Origin: Liminaster sp045576355
GTDB taxonomy: Bacteria > Bacteroidota > Bacteroidia > Bacteroidales > UBA3663
NCBI GenBank assembly: GCA_045576355.1
Contig: JAZNGG010000008.1
Location: 1 to 64,000 of the forward strand
Direction of reading: 5' to 3'
DNA length: 64,000 nucleotides
Below, in pieces: positions 25,393 through 35,513 of the stretch (its first letter is position 1; every line of letters begins with the position of its first letter). The position numbers were made by a program, and so were the translations under genes. The notes below the pieces were generated by a model, which was not told the origin of the DNA, ran no database searches, and saw nothing but the letters and a program-made list of their open reading frames with translations.

Positions 25393-28300
25393 ATGAAAAC
25401 CAAGCAACTCTGCATTCTTTTCCTTTCGTTGTGGGCGATTCTTAGCCTCTACTCTTGTGCTCCCGGACAGGGAGAAGAACCTTCGTCTGAAGAGATGGTA
25501 GCCCGATTTAAAACACCCCATGAGGAGGCCAAACCCTGGACATTCTGGTACTGGATGTATGGAAATATCACCCAGGAGGGAATCACGACCGATCTGGAGG
25601 CGATGCGAGATGCCGGATTGGGCGGAGCCTATCTGATGCCAATCCGGAGCATCGAGCAAGGTAAGGAGTGGGGCGGTACTGTCAGACAACTCTCCGATGA
25701 GTGGTGGGAGATGGTGCGCTTCAGTATGCAAGAGGCTGATCGTCTCGGTCTGAAGCTCGGTATGCACATCTGTGATGGATTTGCTCTGGCAGGTGGTCCA
25801 TGGATCTCTCCGGAGGAGTCGATGCAGAAAGTGGTCAGTGCAGATACGGTTGTCGAAGGTGGTGGTCTGAAAGACCTTCGGCTGCCTTGCCCCGTAGGAG
25901 CAGAGAGTTTTTATCGGGACATTGCCGTTTATGCCATCCCTTATGAGAGACAACCGGATGACACACCTCTCTCGCCCCGAGTGACTTGTGGCAATCTGGA
26001 TCAATCATGGAAAGCTAATCCGCAAAAGGCAGTCAATATAGATGAAAAGGGGGTAATCAGATCTTCGTTCCCTTGTTACATTGATTATACCTTTGATCGA
26101 CCAGTGACTGTCCGTAACATAGAGGTAGAAGCCAATGGCAATCTCTATCAGGTGCACCGCATGAAACTCTCTGTCAGTTCAGATGGAAAGAATTTCAAAG
26201 AGGTAAAACAATTGGTCCCTGCTCGACAAGGTTGGCAAAACTATGAGTATGCCAATACACACGCCATTCCTCCCACCACTGCCCGCATTTTCCGTTTTAC
26301 ATGGACTCCGGCTGGGAGCGAACCGGGAAGCGAAGATCTGGATGCTGCCAAGTGGAAACCCGACTTGAAAATCAAACGTCTCCATCTGCATACCGCCCCG
26401 CGCATACATCAGTGGGAGGGGAAAGCCGGACTGGTGTGGAGAGTGGCTCAGCCCACGACCGAACTGCCCGAAGAGGAATATATCCCGCTTAGTGAAACAT
26501 TGAGATTGGAAGTCTCTCCTGAGGGGACATTGACTACAGATCTTCCTCAGGGGCGATGGCGTATTGTCCGCATCGGACACACTTCGACCGGACACACCAA
26601 TGCTACCGGAGGAGACGGAAAAGGGCTCGAATGTGATAAGTTTTCACGCCAGGCGGTAAGAAAACAGTTTGATCATTGGTTTGCAGAGACATTTCAAAAG
26701 ACCGATATCTCTTTAGCAAAAAAGGTGCTCAAATACATGCACGTGGATAGTTGGGAGTGCGGAAGTCAAAACTGGAGCGATAATTTTGCAGAGGAGTTCA
26801 GACAGCGTCGCGGTTATGATCTGATGCCTTATCTTCCACTTATGGTGGGTATCCCGATGGAGAGTGCCGCACAGAGTGAAAAAATCTTACGTGATGTCAG
26901 AACCACCATCGGAGAACTTGTTGTAGATGTCTTTTATGATGTCATGGCTGAGTGTGCAAAAGAATATGACTGTCGATTTAGTGCCGAATGTGTTTGTCCG
27001 ACGATGGTAAGTGATGGGTTGGCACACTATCAGAAAGTGGATCTCCCGATGGGAGAATATTGGCTCAACAGCCCGACACATGACAAACCCAATGATATGC
27101 TCGATGCCATCAGCGGCGCCCATATCTATGGCAAGCAGATCATTCAGGCAGAAGGGTTTACAGAGGTGAGAGGGGTTTGGGACGAAACTCCCGCCATGAT
27201 CAAGCCGCTGCTGGATCGTAATTATGCTTTAGGCATCAATAAACTATTTTTTCACGTTTTCACGCACAATCCGGATCCCAATGTGCGTCCCGGTATGACA
27301 CTGGACGGTATCGGACTTTTCTTCCAACCATCGCAGACCTGGTGGCGCGAGGGTAAAGCTTTTGTCGATTATGCCACTCGATGTCAAGTCTTATTGCAGT
27401 ACGGCAGACCTGTGGTGGACATAGCTGTTTATACCGGAGAGGAGATGCCCCGAAGAGCCATCCTTCCTGAACGTCTGGTTTCCACATTGCCCGGTCTGTT
27501 TGGCGAGGCACGTGTCGCAGCCGAACAACATCGTTTGGCCAATGAGGGACAACCGCTACGCACGCGTCCTGTCGGGGTAAAACACTCTGCCAATATGGCT
27601 GATCCCGAAGACTGGATCAACCCATTGAGAGGATATGCCTATGACACATTTAATCCGGATGTACTCGCTCAGGCAACAGCTGCAGATGGACGCATGACGC
27701 TCCCGGGAGGAGCTGCTTATCGGGTAGTGGTCGTTCCCGGTGCGCGACCGATGAATCCTGCTCCCTGCACCCTTACAGAGGAGACACAAAAGAAACTGGA
27801 AATGCTCCGTCAGAGTGGGATGATCGTTCCTGCCCTTCCTTACACAGCAGAAGATTTCTCTGCGTTAGGGCTTCCGAGAGATGTGGAGGTTCCTGAGGAC
27901 ATCGCTTGGACACATCGTTCCGGTCGAGATATGGAGATCTATTTCATATCTAATCAGAAAGACTCTGCATACTCTTTTACTGCTTCGTTCAGAGATACTT
28001 ATGGCAGATCTCCGGAATTGTGGGACGCTACTGCCGGCAAGATCTATCGTCCGGAGCATTTTGAGGAGAAAGAGGGTCGTGTTGAGGTCTCTTTGAGTTT
28101 GGATGCGGGAGGTTCGATGTTTGTCGTTTTCCCGGTGCAACCTACTCCGGATATTCCCGTCCTGAAAACTACGGAGGAGAGGCAACTTTTGACGCTCAGT
28201 GGACGATGGAATGTCGTGTTTAAAGAGGCTCAACGGGAAGTGGATGTTACGGATCTTTTCGACTGGGCCGGTCATTCGGATGAGTCGATCCGATATTTCT

Positions 28301-28647
28301 CCGGACGCGCCACCTATCTTAATCAATTTGAATTTGCCCCGGATCCTGATGCAAAATATTTCCTACACCTTGGAGAGGTGCATGATGTCGCTACGGTGTA
28401 TGTCAATGGTAAGGAGTGTGGGGTCGCCTGGACTCCGCCTTATGAAGTCGAAATCACCGATATGTTGAAAGAAGATACCAATCTTCTAATGATCGAGGTG
28501 ACCAATACGTGGGCAAATGCCCTGCGAGGAGCAGATAAAGGTAAAGCCCCGTTTGCGGGGATAAAGACCAATGCCCGTTATCGTTTGCCCGGTGACACTT
28601 TGCTTCCTGCCGGTTTGCTCGGTCCTCTCTCTATTATAAAAAGGTAA
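25393..28647 (+). CDS. Glycoside hydrolase family 106 (alpha-L-rhamnosidase-like) lipoprotein
   Basis: 1084 residues. A lipoprotein signal ends in LSLYSC, so the enzyme is probably anchored to a membrane, likely the outer one. The opening KPWTFWYWMYGNITQEGIT, then DLEAMRDAGLGGAYLMPI, is characteristic of GH106, as are the GMHICDGFALAGGPWISPEE and MHVDSWECGSQNWS segments. The C-terminal 170 residues resemble a galactose-binding domain (LSGRWNVVFKEA, VATVYVNGKECGVAWTPPY). GH106 enzymes remove L-rhamnose, so together with the GH2 enzyme it may take apart a rhamnose-containing plant or mucilage glycan. Confidence 0.85.
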   Translation: MKTKQLCILFLSLWAILSLYSCAPGQGEEPSSEEMVARFKTPHEEAKPWTFWYWMYGNITQEGITTDLEAMRDAGLGGAYLMPIRSIEQGKEWGGTVRQLSDEWWEMVRFSMQEADRLGLKLGMHICDGFALAGGPWISPEESMQKVVSADTVVEGGGLKDLRLPCPVGAESFYRDIAVYAIPYERQPDDTPLSPRVTCGNLDQSWKANPQKAVNIDEKGVIRSSFPCYIDYTFDRPVTVRNIEVEANGNLYQVHRMKLSVSSDGKNFKEVKQLVPARQGWQNYEYANTHAIPPTTARIFRFTWTPAGSEPGSEDLDAAKWKPDLKIKRLHLHTAPRIHQWEGKAGLVWRVAQPTTELPEEEYIPLSETLRLEVSPEGTLTTDLPQGRWRIVRIGHTSTGHTNATGGDGKGLECDKFSRQAVRKQFDHWFAETFQKTDISLAKKVLKYMHVDSWECGSQNWSDNFAEEFRQRRGYDLMPYLPLMVGIPMESAAQSEKILRDVRTTIGELVVDVFYDVMAECAKEYDCRFSAECVCPTMVSDGLAHYQKVDLPMGEYWLNSPTHDKPNDMLDAISGAHIYGKQIIQAEGFTEVRGVWDETPAMIKPLLDRNYALGINKLFFHVFTHNPDPNVRPGMTLDGIGLFFQPSQTWWREGKAFVDYATRCQVLLQYGRPVVDIAVYTGEEMPRRAILPERLVSTLPGLFGEARVAAEQHRLANEGQPLRTRPVGVKHSANMADPEDWINPLRGYAYDTFNPDVLAQATAADGRMTLPGGAAYRVVVVPGARPMNPAPCTLTEETQKKLEMLRQSGMIVPALPYTAEDFSALGLPRDVEVPEDIAWTHRSGRDMEIYFISNQKDSAYSFTASFRDTYGRSPELWDATAGKIYRPEHFEEKEGRVEVSLSLDAGGSMFVVFPVQPTPDIPVLKTTEERQLLTLSGRWNVVFKEAQREVDVTDLFDWAGHSDESIRYFSGRATYLNQFEFAPDPDAKYFLHLGEVHDVATVYVNGKECGVAWTPPYEVEITDMLKEDTNLLMIEVTNTWANALRGADKGKAPFAGIKTNARYRLPGDTLLPAGLLGPLSIIKR

Positions 28648-28651
28648 AAAA

Positions 28652-29140
28652 GTGAAACGTATTGGACTATTATCAGATACCCATGGATTTTGGGATGACC
28701 GTTATCTGAAATATTTTGAGGAATGTGATGAGGTGTGGCATGCCGGAGATATTGTCTCCGAAGAAATTGCCGATCGGATACAGGCTGTCAAGCCGATTCG
28801 CTTTGTCTATGGTAATGCCGATGGACAAGAGATGCGTCTCCGTTTCCCAAAAGATTGGAAATTTACCTTGGAAGGGGTCTCTGTTTGGTTGACTCATATC
28901 GGAGGTTATCCCGGCAGATACTCCCGAGAGATCTATCCTTCGCTCCAGATCAATCCTCCCAAACTTCTTGTCTGTGGACATAGTCATATATTAAAGGTGA
29001 TGTATGATCGCAATTTGCATATGCTCGTACTCAATCCCGGTGCAGCAGGTAAATATGGACAACAACAGGTGCGTACTCTTATGCGTTTCTCTCTTGATGC
29101 CGGAGACATTAAAGATCTTCAGGTGATCGACCTGGTTTAG
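28652..29140 (+). CDS. Calcineurin-like metallophosphoesterase, YfcE/MJ0936 family
   Basis: 162 residues, full length for the family. Metal-binding motifs are in order: GLLSDTHGFWDD at the N-terminus, VWHAGDIVSEE, VYGNADGQEMR, LTHIGGYPG and VCGHSHILKV. The gene starts with GTG five bases after the GH106 stop, so it is co-transcribed. Members are small phosphodiesterases of unclear natural substrate. It is probably not part of glycan breakdown. Confidence 0.9.
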   Translation: MKRIGLLSDTHGFWDDRYLKYFEECDEVWHAGDIVSEEIADRIQAVKPIRFVYGNADGQEMRLRFPKDWKFTLEGVSVWLTHIGGYPGRYSREIYPSLQINPPKLLVCGHSHILKVMYDRNLHMLVLNPGAAGKYGQQQVRTLMRFSLDAGDIKDLQVIDLV

Positions 29141-29359
29141 ATAGTCTCCCCAAAAAATCGTTCCAAAGACCTTGAGTAGCTTTTGATGGATTGGGGATTA
29201 AGAAGAAAGGATAACACGGAGATAAAAGAGGCGAAAGATAAATGCATCGTATAAATAATATGAATTGGAAAAAGGCAATGGATTTATTACTTCCTTTTGG
29301 AGAGAAAGTCATATAGTTTTTTCGCTTTTTATTATTGGTTTTGTGGTTTAAAAGTTTAT

Positions 29360-29410
29360 CCCAAATTGGTTATTAGAAAATGTAATAAAATCTCTAATGA
29401 CCGATTTGGG
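29360..29410. repeat. Palindromic intergenic element, copy 1
   Basis: CCCAAATTGGTTATTAGA (29360-29377) pairs with TCTAATGACCGATTTGGG (29393-29410): 18-base arms with two G-T type mismatches and a 15-base loop. Related palindromes are at 29626-29673 and, diverged, at 61625-61676. Confidence 0.65.
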
Positions 29411-29495
29411 TTTATGTTACACAAGAATTACTTTTATGGGTGTATGATAAAAGCATGATAGCAGTGTATGATTTTATGTCAAGCGGTCGCGTGAT

Positions 29496-29539
29496 GTTAC
29501 ACGGCGGCGTCATACACGTTACACGGCGGCGTCGTGTAA
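29496..29539. repeat. Two 22-bp units, core ACACGGCGGCGTC
   Basis: GTTACACGGCGGCGTC occurs at 29496-29511 and 29518-29533, period 22. On the opposite strand this is the unit found at 46586-46629 (GACGCCGCCGTGTGA), also with a period of 22. Confidence 0.65.
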
Positions 29540-29625
29540 ATTGACCCAATAAGTCTTATTCGAAATTCACTGAAAACTAAAGCATTTGACAATTTGTATA
29601 TTTTAGGTTTCCGACATCAACAACG

Positions 29626-29673
29626 ACCCTTAATCGGTCATTAGACGGCCAAATCTAATGACCAATTTGGGTT
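29626..29673. repeat. Palindromic intergenic element, copy 2
   Basis: Arm TAATCGGTCATTAGA (ending 29645) pairs with TCTAATGACCAATTTGGG (29654-29671) over an 8-base loop. It has the same core, GGTCATTAGA, as 29360-29410. Confidence 0.6.
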
Positions 29674-29782
29674 AAAACTGAAAACATAGCCATCTGCCAT
29701 AGCGGACGAAGTCCACGAGTCATCAGCCATCGCAGGGCGAAGCACCAAAAATCTTCAATCCCTCAACTAAAATATCCCTCAA

Positions 29783-29850
29783 TAAACACAGAACGGAACG
29801 TCGTCACGACGTCCCGTTCCCATTACCTTAAATCTAATACCATGAAAAAC
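29783..29850 (-). ncRNA. Candidate small RNA, about 70 bases
   Basis: Minus strand: a -7 box TATCTTTG (29864-29857), then a short transcript with TTTTTCATGGTATTAGATT and a GC-rich self-complementary hairpin (29795-29820) followed by GTTCTGTGTTTATT. I remember this kind of promoter-leader-hairpin unit as recurrent in Bacteroidales genomes, but cannot check that here. It could also be a decayed leader. Confidence 0.3.
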
Positions 29851-29856
29851 ACGATG

Positions 29857-29864
29857 CAAAGATA
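29857..29864 (-). promoter_or_regulatory. -7 box of the candidate small RNA
   Basis: Minus-strand TATCTTTG, matching TAnnTTTG; the -33 region is not clear. Confidence 0.3.
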
Positions 29865-30073
29865 TGGCTTCTTTTCAATCAGCGCAAACGTTTGTGCACA
29901 TATTCGTCTTTTTATTTGAAAAAAGATAAAAAAGCCGACTATTTGCCATCTTTAATTATCAAAATATAATTTTTTGCCATCATTTATAAGGATAAACCTG
30001 TGCGTAAGGCATAAATATTTCTCTCCCAAAAAGGAAAAATGGCAGTTCGTTTTACTAATTCGGTAATTATCAT

Positions 30074-30081
30074 TATCTTTG
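30074..30081 (+). promoter_or_regulatory. -7 box upstream of the GLUG-repeat protein
   Basis: TATCTTTG fits TAnnTTTG; TTTT 20 bases upstream is a near match to the -33 element. The leader would be about 150 bases. Confidence 0.4.
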
Positions 30082-30237
30082 CACCCATCAGAAATAGTTT
30101 TATTTTGTGTTCTGTCGGGTATGTATTCTTTTTTATCTGAAGTCATTATATAGATTAAGACATGAAGTTGGCTTTGCCCGGGAGATTGTAGCATTAAAGT
30201 AACAATAACACCAAATTATAATTTAATTATTACATCG

Positions 30238-33200
30238 ATGAAGCACTATTTACTCAAAGGTATATGGGCTCTTTTGGTTTTGTGTGTAGCTGTTCCTGCT
30301 GTGGCGCAGTCTGCTGACGAACTTATGGGAGAATATATCGAAAACACGTACACCGAGATGGGTTATTATTCAACGACAGATCCGGTGACGATCAATTTCC
30401 CACAAGAGGACTCTATTACCATAACCAACATTCAGGGTTATAAATCGACTATCGGAGGTCGAGTGGATTGGAATGCCCGTACGATCACATTCCTGCCGCA
30501 GAAGTTTACCACAGCAGTAGTTACCACCATGCTCGAAGATGGCACAGAGGTGCAAGAGAGTTATGACTTGATCTTCTCATCTGACAGCGTTCCGACACCT
30601 GTGGTCGGTACGATTTCGCCTAATGGTATCATTACTTTGGATGAGTGGAAGTGTGTTGCCCTTTTTAGTGATGAGTCAGGAGAATATTGGGACTATCCGA
30701 CCAATCTCAACATGCTCTGGACACAATTTATTCTCCCCAATGCGGTGATGAAGACTACAGACGTCGATGGAGCAAATCACGAATACCGCGTGCATGTCGC
30801 TTATACCGATAATGAGACAGCTTCGATTATCAACTTTGCCGGTAAGGCAACCATTTCGGTTAAGGTCCGTCATGGAGGTCATCTCTCGATCAAGGCAGAG
30901 CAACCATTCTATTATTATAACAACTATTTTGGCTATGCCTCTCTGTTTTTTGCTTCCTATAATTTGTCCGGCGAATATACCGGCATCAACCTTTTCCGAA
31001 GCATCATGGGAACGGGTACTGCTCAAGAGTGGACTTTCGATCCCTGGTCTGTCTGCTTCAACAACGCATCGCAATATCCGCGTCGTGAATGGTTGACCAA
31101 GAGTTCGACCATCACGCTCACTGATGGCTCTGAGTTTGTCTATCCTGAGGCGAAAGACTACGGCTGGCAGGGAGAAGGAACTGAGAAATCGCCTTATTTG
31201 CTCTCTTCTGCTGCAGACTTTGAGTTGGTTGCTGATTATGTCCAGACAGGGGAATACTTTGAGGGAATCCATTTCCGTGTGACAAAGGATATAGACTTTA
31301 CCGGATCGACTTTCCGGGGTATCGCTACGGGTATGAATGCCGGAGAGATTTTGATCAATGCTTATCACTTTGATGGTACCCTGGACGGAGACGGACACAA
31401 GCTCTCCAACTTGCATATTGAGGGTATCAGCTATGATCCGGTTACCGGCCGCCCGTTGTCTTCGAGTGAGTCGGTTAATCCGAGTCTTAACTACGTGGCT
31501 TTAGTCGGAGAGTTAAGAGGTTCGATCAAGAATCTTACTATCGATGAGACATGCTCTTTCTCCGGAGATTCTTATGTGGCCGCCTTTGCTGCCATGACCA
31601 AGACTACTCTTGATGTACATATCTATAACTGCCGCAACTTTGCTACGGTCAAATCTCTTTCGACTCATGCCGGAGGTATTGTTGGCTGTACCGGTAAAGA
31701 CCACAAGGTGGAGCAGTGCTATAATGGCGGAACGATCATCGGCGGAACATCACGTGTGGGCGGTATCGCCGGTTATTTCTTCCGTTCATCTATGATTGGT
31801 TGTCAAAATGATGGCTATGTGACCTCTGTCGATACACTTCTCAATGCCACAGGACAGCGTCAGGTGGGTGGTTTGATCGGTTATTGCTGTGGTTCACAGA
31901 TTAAAAACAGTCTCAATACAGGTACGATCAAGGCTCCTGAGAGTGTGGGCGGTCTGATCGGAGAGGTATATAATGCGATGTTTGTTACCAACGTAGAGAC
32001 CTCTTATAATGTCGGTGCCGTACTCTCCGGAGACGAATCCAAGGCTGCCAATATTGTAGGATGTTTAGCCAATGCCACTCCGACGATGAGTCAGGTGTTT
32101 TATGATGCTCAGATGCGTCCCTATGGAGATGTTGCCGGCAATACTTATAGCGGAGTTTCTCCATTGACTACAGCCGAGTTGATCTCCGGCAGTGTCGCTG
32201 CTCTTGATGCATCTGTATGGCAGCAGGAGCTTGGCAGTTATCCTCTGTTGAAGTGTTTTGCGGACATCAATCATGACTGGGCGAAAAACTATCTCACATT
32301 CAATAGTGGTGAGAATGCATACGGATTTACGATGATCAAAATAGAGCATGGCACTGCAGCTTTGGCTATGGGAGCATCTTCTCCATTCTCTTTGACCTGG
32401 TCCGGATCTGAGGGTACACTTACGGCTCCGGCCATGCCTTCGGTAACTCTGAGAGACACCTTGCTGATGACTTCCGGTAGTGCCTCAACGGTAGTGCCTT
32501 TGCGCAGATTGCCTGTTTATGCATTGGCTGGAGAGGGTACGGAGAGCGATCCATATCTGATCACATCTGTCGAAGATTATCTGGCTTTTGCAGAGTATGT
32601 CAATGTTAATAATGACACTTATGAGGGCAAGTTCCTTAAAGTGACTCGTCCTTTGGATTTCTCCGGTTATAAGTATGTCATCCCGTATTCCGGTGCTACT
32701 CGCTTTGAGGGTACATTGGATGGTAACAACCAGACTCTTTCTCACATCGACCTTATCCTCGAAAACAGCAATGTCGATGCTTCACAAAACAAGGGCTTGT
32801 TTGGTACGGTCGGAGCGAAAGGAACCTTAAAGAATCTTGTTGTCGATGAGAGTCGCGTGATCGGTTATGCCAAGATTGCCGGTCTTGTAGGTGTGCTCTA
32901 TGGTACACTGGATCATTGTTCTACAGGTGCTTCTGTCACTGTGCAGTCTTATACTCGAGATTGTGCCGGACTTGTTGGAACGATGTTGGATAATGCAGTT
33001 ATCCGTAACTGTGTAAACCGCGCTACGGTCTTTGGAAGTGAGTACTGTGCCGGTATGGTAATTTATGCTGAGCCTAATACGGTTCAGATCCTCTCCTCTG
33101 AGAATCATGGTAAGGTTTATAACCATGTGGCAGAGGCTCGCATCTATGGAGGTTCAAACCTTGCCGGTTTTGCTATTCGCTTTGGAGGCTTGCTGCAAGA

Positions 33201-34617
33201 CTGCGCCAACTATGGTGTCATCGATAGCTGGGATGATTATGCTGCCGGATTTACCGGATGGAGCGGTGAAGGCGCTCGCTATGTGAATTGCGTCAATTAT
33301 GGTAACGTTACTACCCGCTCATCCAATGTCATTTCCGGATATGCCGCCGGTATCTGCTCGATGACTTCTGCTGCCGGCAATGTCGTGTTTGACCGATGTG
33401 GTAATTATGGTAAGATTTATAGCGGATTTAACTATGCTGCCGGTATTTGTGCTCATGCCAATGCTCAGTTTGTAGATTGCTGGAATATGGGTCAAGTGCA
33501 GGCTGACAATGTCAATGTCGGAGGTATAACCGCATTGGCTTCTTATGCAACCACCAGTTTCCACCGTTGTTGGAACACCGGAAAACTCATCATCAGTGAT
33601 GGAGACACCACGATGCATACCGGATTCTATGGTGGCGGTATTGTCGGACAGACCGTGGATTTCCCTGTGTTGGTTAGCGAGTGCTGGAATGCCGGTCATA
33701 TCATCAATAATCGTGTTTTTGACGAGGAAGATCCTGAATATAGTTATGAGTATGCTGCCACCGGAGGTATCGTCGGTGAGGGTGCTGCCCGAATAGAAGA
33801 CTGCTTCAATGTGGGTACTATCGAGACACAGAAAGATGCTGCAGGCATCATCGGCTATCCGGCTATAGATTATTCGGCTCATCGTTGCTGGTCTGCCGGT
33901 AAGGTTTACAATAATTTTGATATTTCTGCTGCCGGTAATATCGGAGGCTTCCGTTTTGTCAATGGTGCAGACATCTCCAATCTCTATTTCGACATAGATG
34001 CTGCAGCCTATGTTTATGACCTTGATCAACGATTTAATGGAGGACTCAAACGTTCGGTGATCACCTCTCCGGAGATGGCTGCCTCTATGGGAGATAAGTT
34101 TGACTGCTCGGCAGAGGCTACCTATCCGCAGCTCCGCTCGTTCCTTTTAGATAATACGTCAGACACCCTATTGACCTTGGGTAAGAAGACTGCAGCTGTG
34201 GCTTGTGCCACCTATTTGCTGGGAGAGAACGATCTTTATCCGATCGACTGCATCGATGGCATGGTGCCTGTATATCCGGATTTCGATGAGAAGATCACTT
34301 CGGTGACTGCTCCGATTCGTTTAGGTTTGACTGATGTCGTGACCTGGACAGCTACGGGAGGATTGACCATCATCGGTGACTATGCTTATCCGACCGGACT
34401 CGGAGAAGCAACATTGACTGTCAGCATGGAGGGTACGCCTTACACTCGCAAATACTCCTTTGAAGTGGCAAAGACGACAGCCATCGAGTCTCTTACGGTT
34501 TCTGATCCGGATCAAAACGCTCCGATCTATGATCTTTATGGTCGCAAAGTGTCTGTCGGAGATGCCCTCCGAGGCACACTCTATCTGCAAGGCGGTAAGA
34601 AGGTTATGAAACGCTGA
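30238..34617 (+). CDS. Large secreted protein with GLUG repeats
   Basis: 1459 residues with a signal peptide (MKHYLLKGIWALLVLCVAVPAVAQ). Two regions, about 360-620 and about 780-1260, are made of GLUG-type repeats: phrases such as GGIVGCTGKDHKVEQCYNGG, GGLIGYCCGSQIKNSLNTG and GGIVGEGAARIEDCFNVGTI recur every 30-45 residues and should form a right-handed beta helix. The N-terminal 300 residues look like Ig-type strands. The C-terminus (APIYDLYGRKVSVG ... LYLQGGKKVMKR) resembles the short sorting-type tail common in Bacteroidales secreted proteins. Likely a surface adhesin or glycan-binding protein. It stands alone with its own promoter and terminator. Confidence 0.8.
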   Translation: MKHYLLKGIWALLVLCVAVPAVAQSADELMGEYIENTYTEMGYYSTTDPVTINFPQEDSITITNIQGYKSTIGGRVDWNARTITFLPQKFTTAVVTTMLEDGTEVQESYDLIFSSDSVPTPVVGTISPNGIITLDEWKCVALFSDESGEYWDYPTNLNMLWTQFILPNAVMKTTDVDGANHEYRVHVAYTDNETASIINFAGKATISVKVRHGGHLSIKAEQPFYYYNNYFGYASLFFASYNLSGEYTGINLFRSIMGTGTAQEWTFDPWSVCFNNASQYPRREWLTKSSTITLTDGSEFVYPEAKDYGWQGEGTEKSPYLLSSAADFELVADYVQTGEYFEGIHFRVTKDIDFTGSTFRGIATGMNAGEILINAYHFDGTLDGDGHKLSNLHIEGISYDPVTGRPLSSSESVNPSLNYVALVGELRGSIKNLTIDETCSFSGDSYVAAFAAMTKTTLDVHIYNCRNFATVKSLSTHAGGIVGCTGKDHKVEQCYNGGTIIGGTSRVGGIAGYFFRSSMIGCQNDGYVTSVDTLLNATGQRQVGGLIGYCCGSQIKNSLNTGTIKAPESVGGLIGEVYNAMFVTNVETSYNVGAVLSGDESKAANIVGCLANATPTMSQVFYDAQMRPYGDVAGNTYSGVSPLTTAELISGSVAALDASVWQQELGSYPLLKCFADINHDWAKNYLTFNSGENAYGFTMIKIEHGTAALAMGASSPFSLTWSGSEGTLTAPAMPSVTLRDTLLMTSGSASTVVPLRRLPVYALAGEGTESDPYLITSVEDYLAFAEYVNVNNDTYEGKFLKVTRPLDFSGYKYVIPYSGATRFEGTLDGNNQTLSHIDLILENSNVDASQNKGLFGTVGAKGTLKNLVVDESRVIGYAKIAGLVGVLYGTLDHCSTGASVTVQSYTRDCAGLVGTMLDNAVIRNCVNRATVFGSEYCAGMVIYAEPNTVQILSSENHGKVYNHVAEARIYGGSNLAGFAIRFGGLLQDCANYGVIDSWDDYAAGFTGWSGEGARYVNCVNYGNVTTRSSNVISGYAAGICSMTSAAGNVVFDRCGNYGKIYSGFNYAAGICAHANAQFVDCWNMGQVQADNVNVGGITALASYATTSFHRCWNTGKLIISDGDTTMHTGFYGGGIVGQTVDFPVLVSECWNAGHIINNRVFDEEDPEYSYEYAATGGIVGEGAARIEDCFNVGTIETQKDAAGIIGYPAIDYSAHRCWSAGKVYNNFDISAAGNIGGFRFVNGADISNLYFDIDAAAYVYDLDQRFNGGLKRSVITSPEMAASMGDKFDCSAEATYPQLRSFLLDNTSDTLLTLGKKTAAVACATYLLGENDLYPIDCIDGMVPVYPDFDEKITSVTAPIRLGLTDVVTWTATGGLTIIGDYAYPTGLGEATLTVSMEGTPYTRKYSFEVAKTTAIESLTVSDPDQNAPIYDLYGRKVSVGDALRGTLYLQGGKKVMKR

Positions 34618-34662
34618 TGAAACGTTTCCTTTCCTAATATAATAATAGGTGTAAAAGAGAGT

Positions 34663-34706
34663 GAGGGGCTGTGTCAAATCAATAGTATTGATGCAGCCCC
34701 TCTTTT
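34663..34706 (+). terminator. Terminator of the GLUG-repeat gene
   Basis: GAGGGGCTG (34663-34671) pairs with CAGCCCCTC (34694-34702), followed by TTTT; an inner stem CAATAGTATTG extends the hairpin. It lies 46 bases after the stop. Confidence 0.75.
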
Positions 34707-34721
34707 ATAGAATCTGATATT

Positions 34722-35276
34722 ATGATGATGCAAGAAAATAATCCGTTATACCATTTTCGCTTTTGTCCGCTTTGCGGATCTTCTCACTTTGCTGAGTATC
34801 GTGTCAATGCACGTCGTTGTGCTGAGTGTGGTTTTACCTATTATACTAATCCGCGTGGTGCAACGGTGGCGGTCATTGTTAATGATCGGAAAGAGATCTT
34901 AGTGGCTCGACGAGCTAATGATCCGGCTAAAGGGACTCTGGATCTCCCCGGAGGTTTTATCGATTTAGATGAAGATGCAGAGACCGCTATGTGCAGAGAA
35001 ATCCTGGAGGAGACCGGCATCCGAGTGGATCGGGAGGACTTGTCATATCTTTTCTCTCTCCCTAATCGTTATCCTTTTTCCGGTATTGTTTGCCGGACGG
35101 TCGATCTCTTTTTTGAGGTTCACTTGACCGGAAGACCGGATGTAATGGCGATGGATGATGTCGAGACATTGCAGTGGTTACCGCTTTCTGCTCTACGTGA
35201 GGAGGAGTTTGGGTTGGAGTCTGTCCGTAAAGGAGTAGCACTCTATTTGTCTAAATTCAGATCACTTCAGGGATAA
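34722..35276 (+). CDS. Nudix hydrolase with N-terminal zinc ribbon
   Basis: 184 residues. The first 40 residues are a four-cysteine ribbon (FCPLCGSSHF ... CAECGFTYY), as in NudC-like and related Nudix proteins. The Nudix box is complete: GGFIDLDEDAETAMCREILE then ETGI, fitting GX5EX7REUXEEXGU. Enzymes of this type hydrolyse nucleoside-diphosphate-linked compounds; the ribbon suggests an NADH pyrophosphatase-like or ADP-sugar enzyme, but the NudC SQPWPFPQS motif is absent. An ATG two codons in is also possible. Confidence 0.88.
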   Translation: MMMQENNPLYHFRFCPLCGSSHFAEYRVNARRCAECGFTYYTNPRGATVAVIVNDRKEILVARRANDPAKGTLDLPGGFIDLDEDAETAMCREILEETGIRVDREDLSYLFSLPNRYPFSGIVCRTVDLFFEVHLTGRPDVMAMDDVETLQWLPLSALREEEFGLESVRKGVALYLSKFRSLQG

Positions 35277-35396
35277 ATGCTCAATCGGAGACGTTTATGA
35301 GACTTCAGATGGGGTGTATGGGTGTCAAATCGACCTATTTTTGTCATTCTTTGTTTCTTTTTAGGATATAAATGTGGTAAAATCAGTTAAAATATA

Positions 35397-35404
35397 TACA
35401 TTTG
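35397..35404 (+). promoter_or_regulatory. -7 box upstream of the outer-membrane barrel gene
   Basis: TACATTTG, with TGTG 20 bases upstream as a near match to TTTG. The leader to the start at 35514 would be about 100 bases. Confidence 0.4.
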
Positions 35405-35513
35405 TCTCCGATAATCAATGAAATATACGTGGTCGGGTCCACTCTTCTTATTTGGATGGGCCTTGACTTAGGACAGTATAGAAACGATGTTAAACTTTAA
35501 AACCTTTATTCAC

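Larger units (their letters stand above)
29141..30073. other. Gene-free stretch with palindromes, a 22-bp array and a small RNA candidate
   Basis: About 0.9 kb without a convincing gene. It holds two related palindromes (29360-29410, 29626-29673), a GC-rich direct repeat between them (29496-29533), a member of the GCCATCGCAGGGCG family (29717-29745) and a minus-strand promoter-plus-hairpin unit (29783-29864). Confidence 0.5.

Noticed and set aside
22463..29140. Canonical polysaccharide utilisation locus
   Set aside because: GH2 and GH106 genes are there, but no SusC/SusD pair or PUL regulator lies within the window around them.
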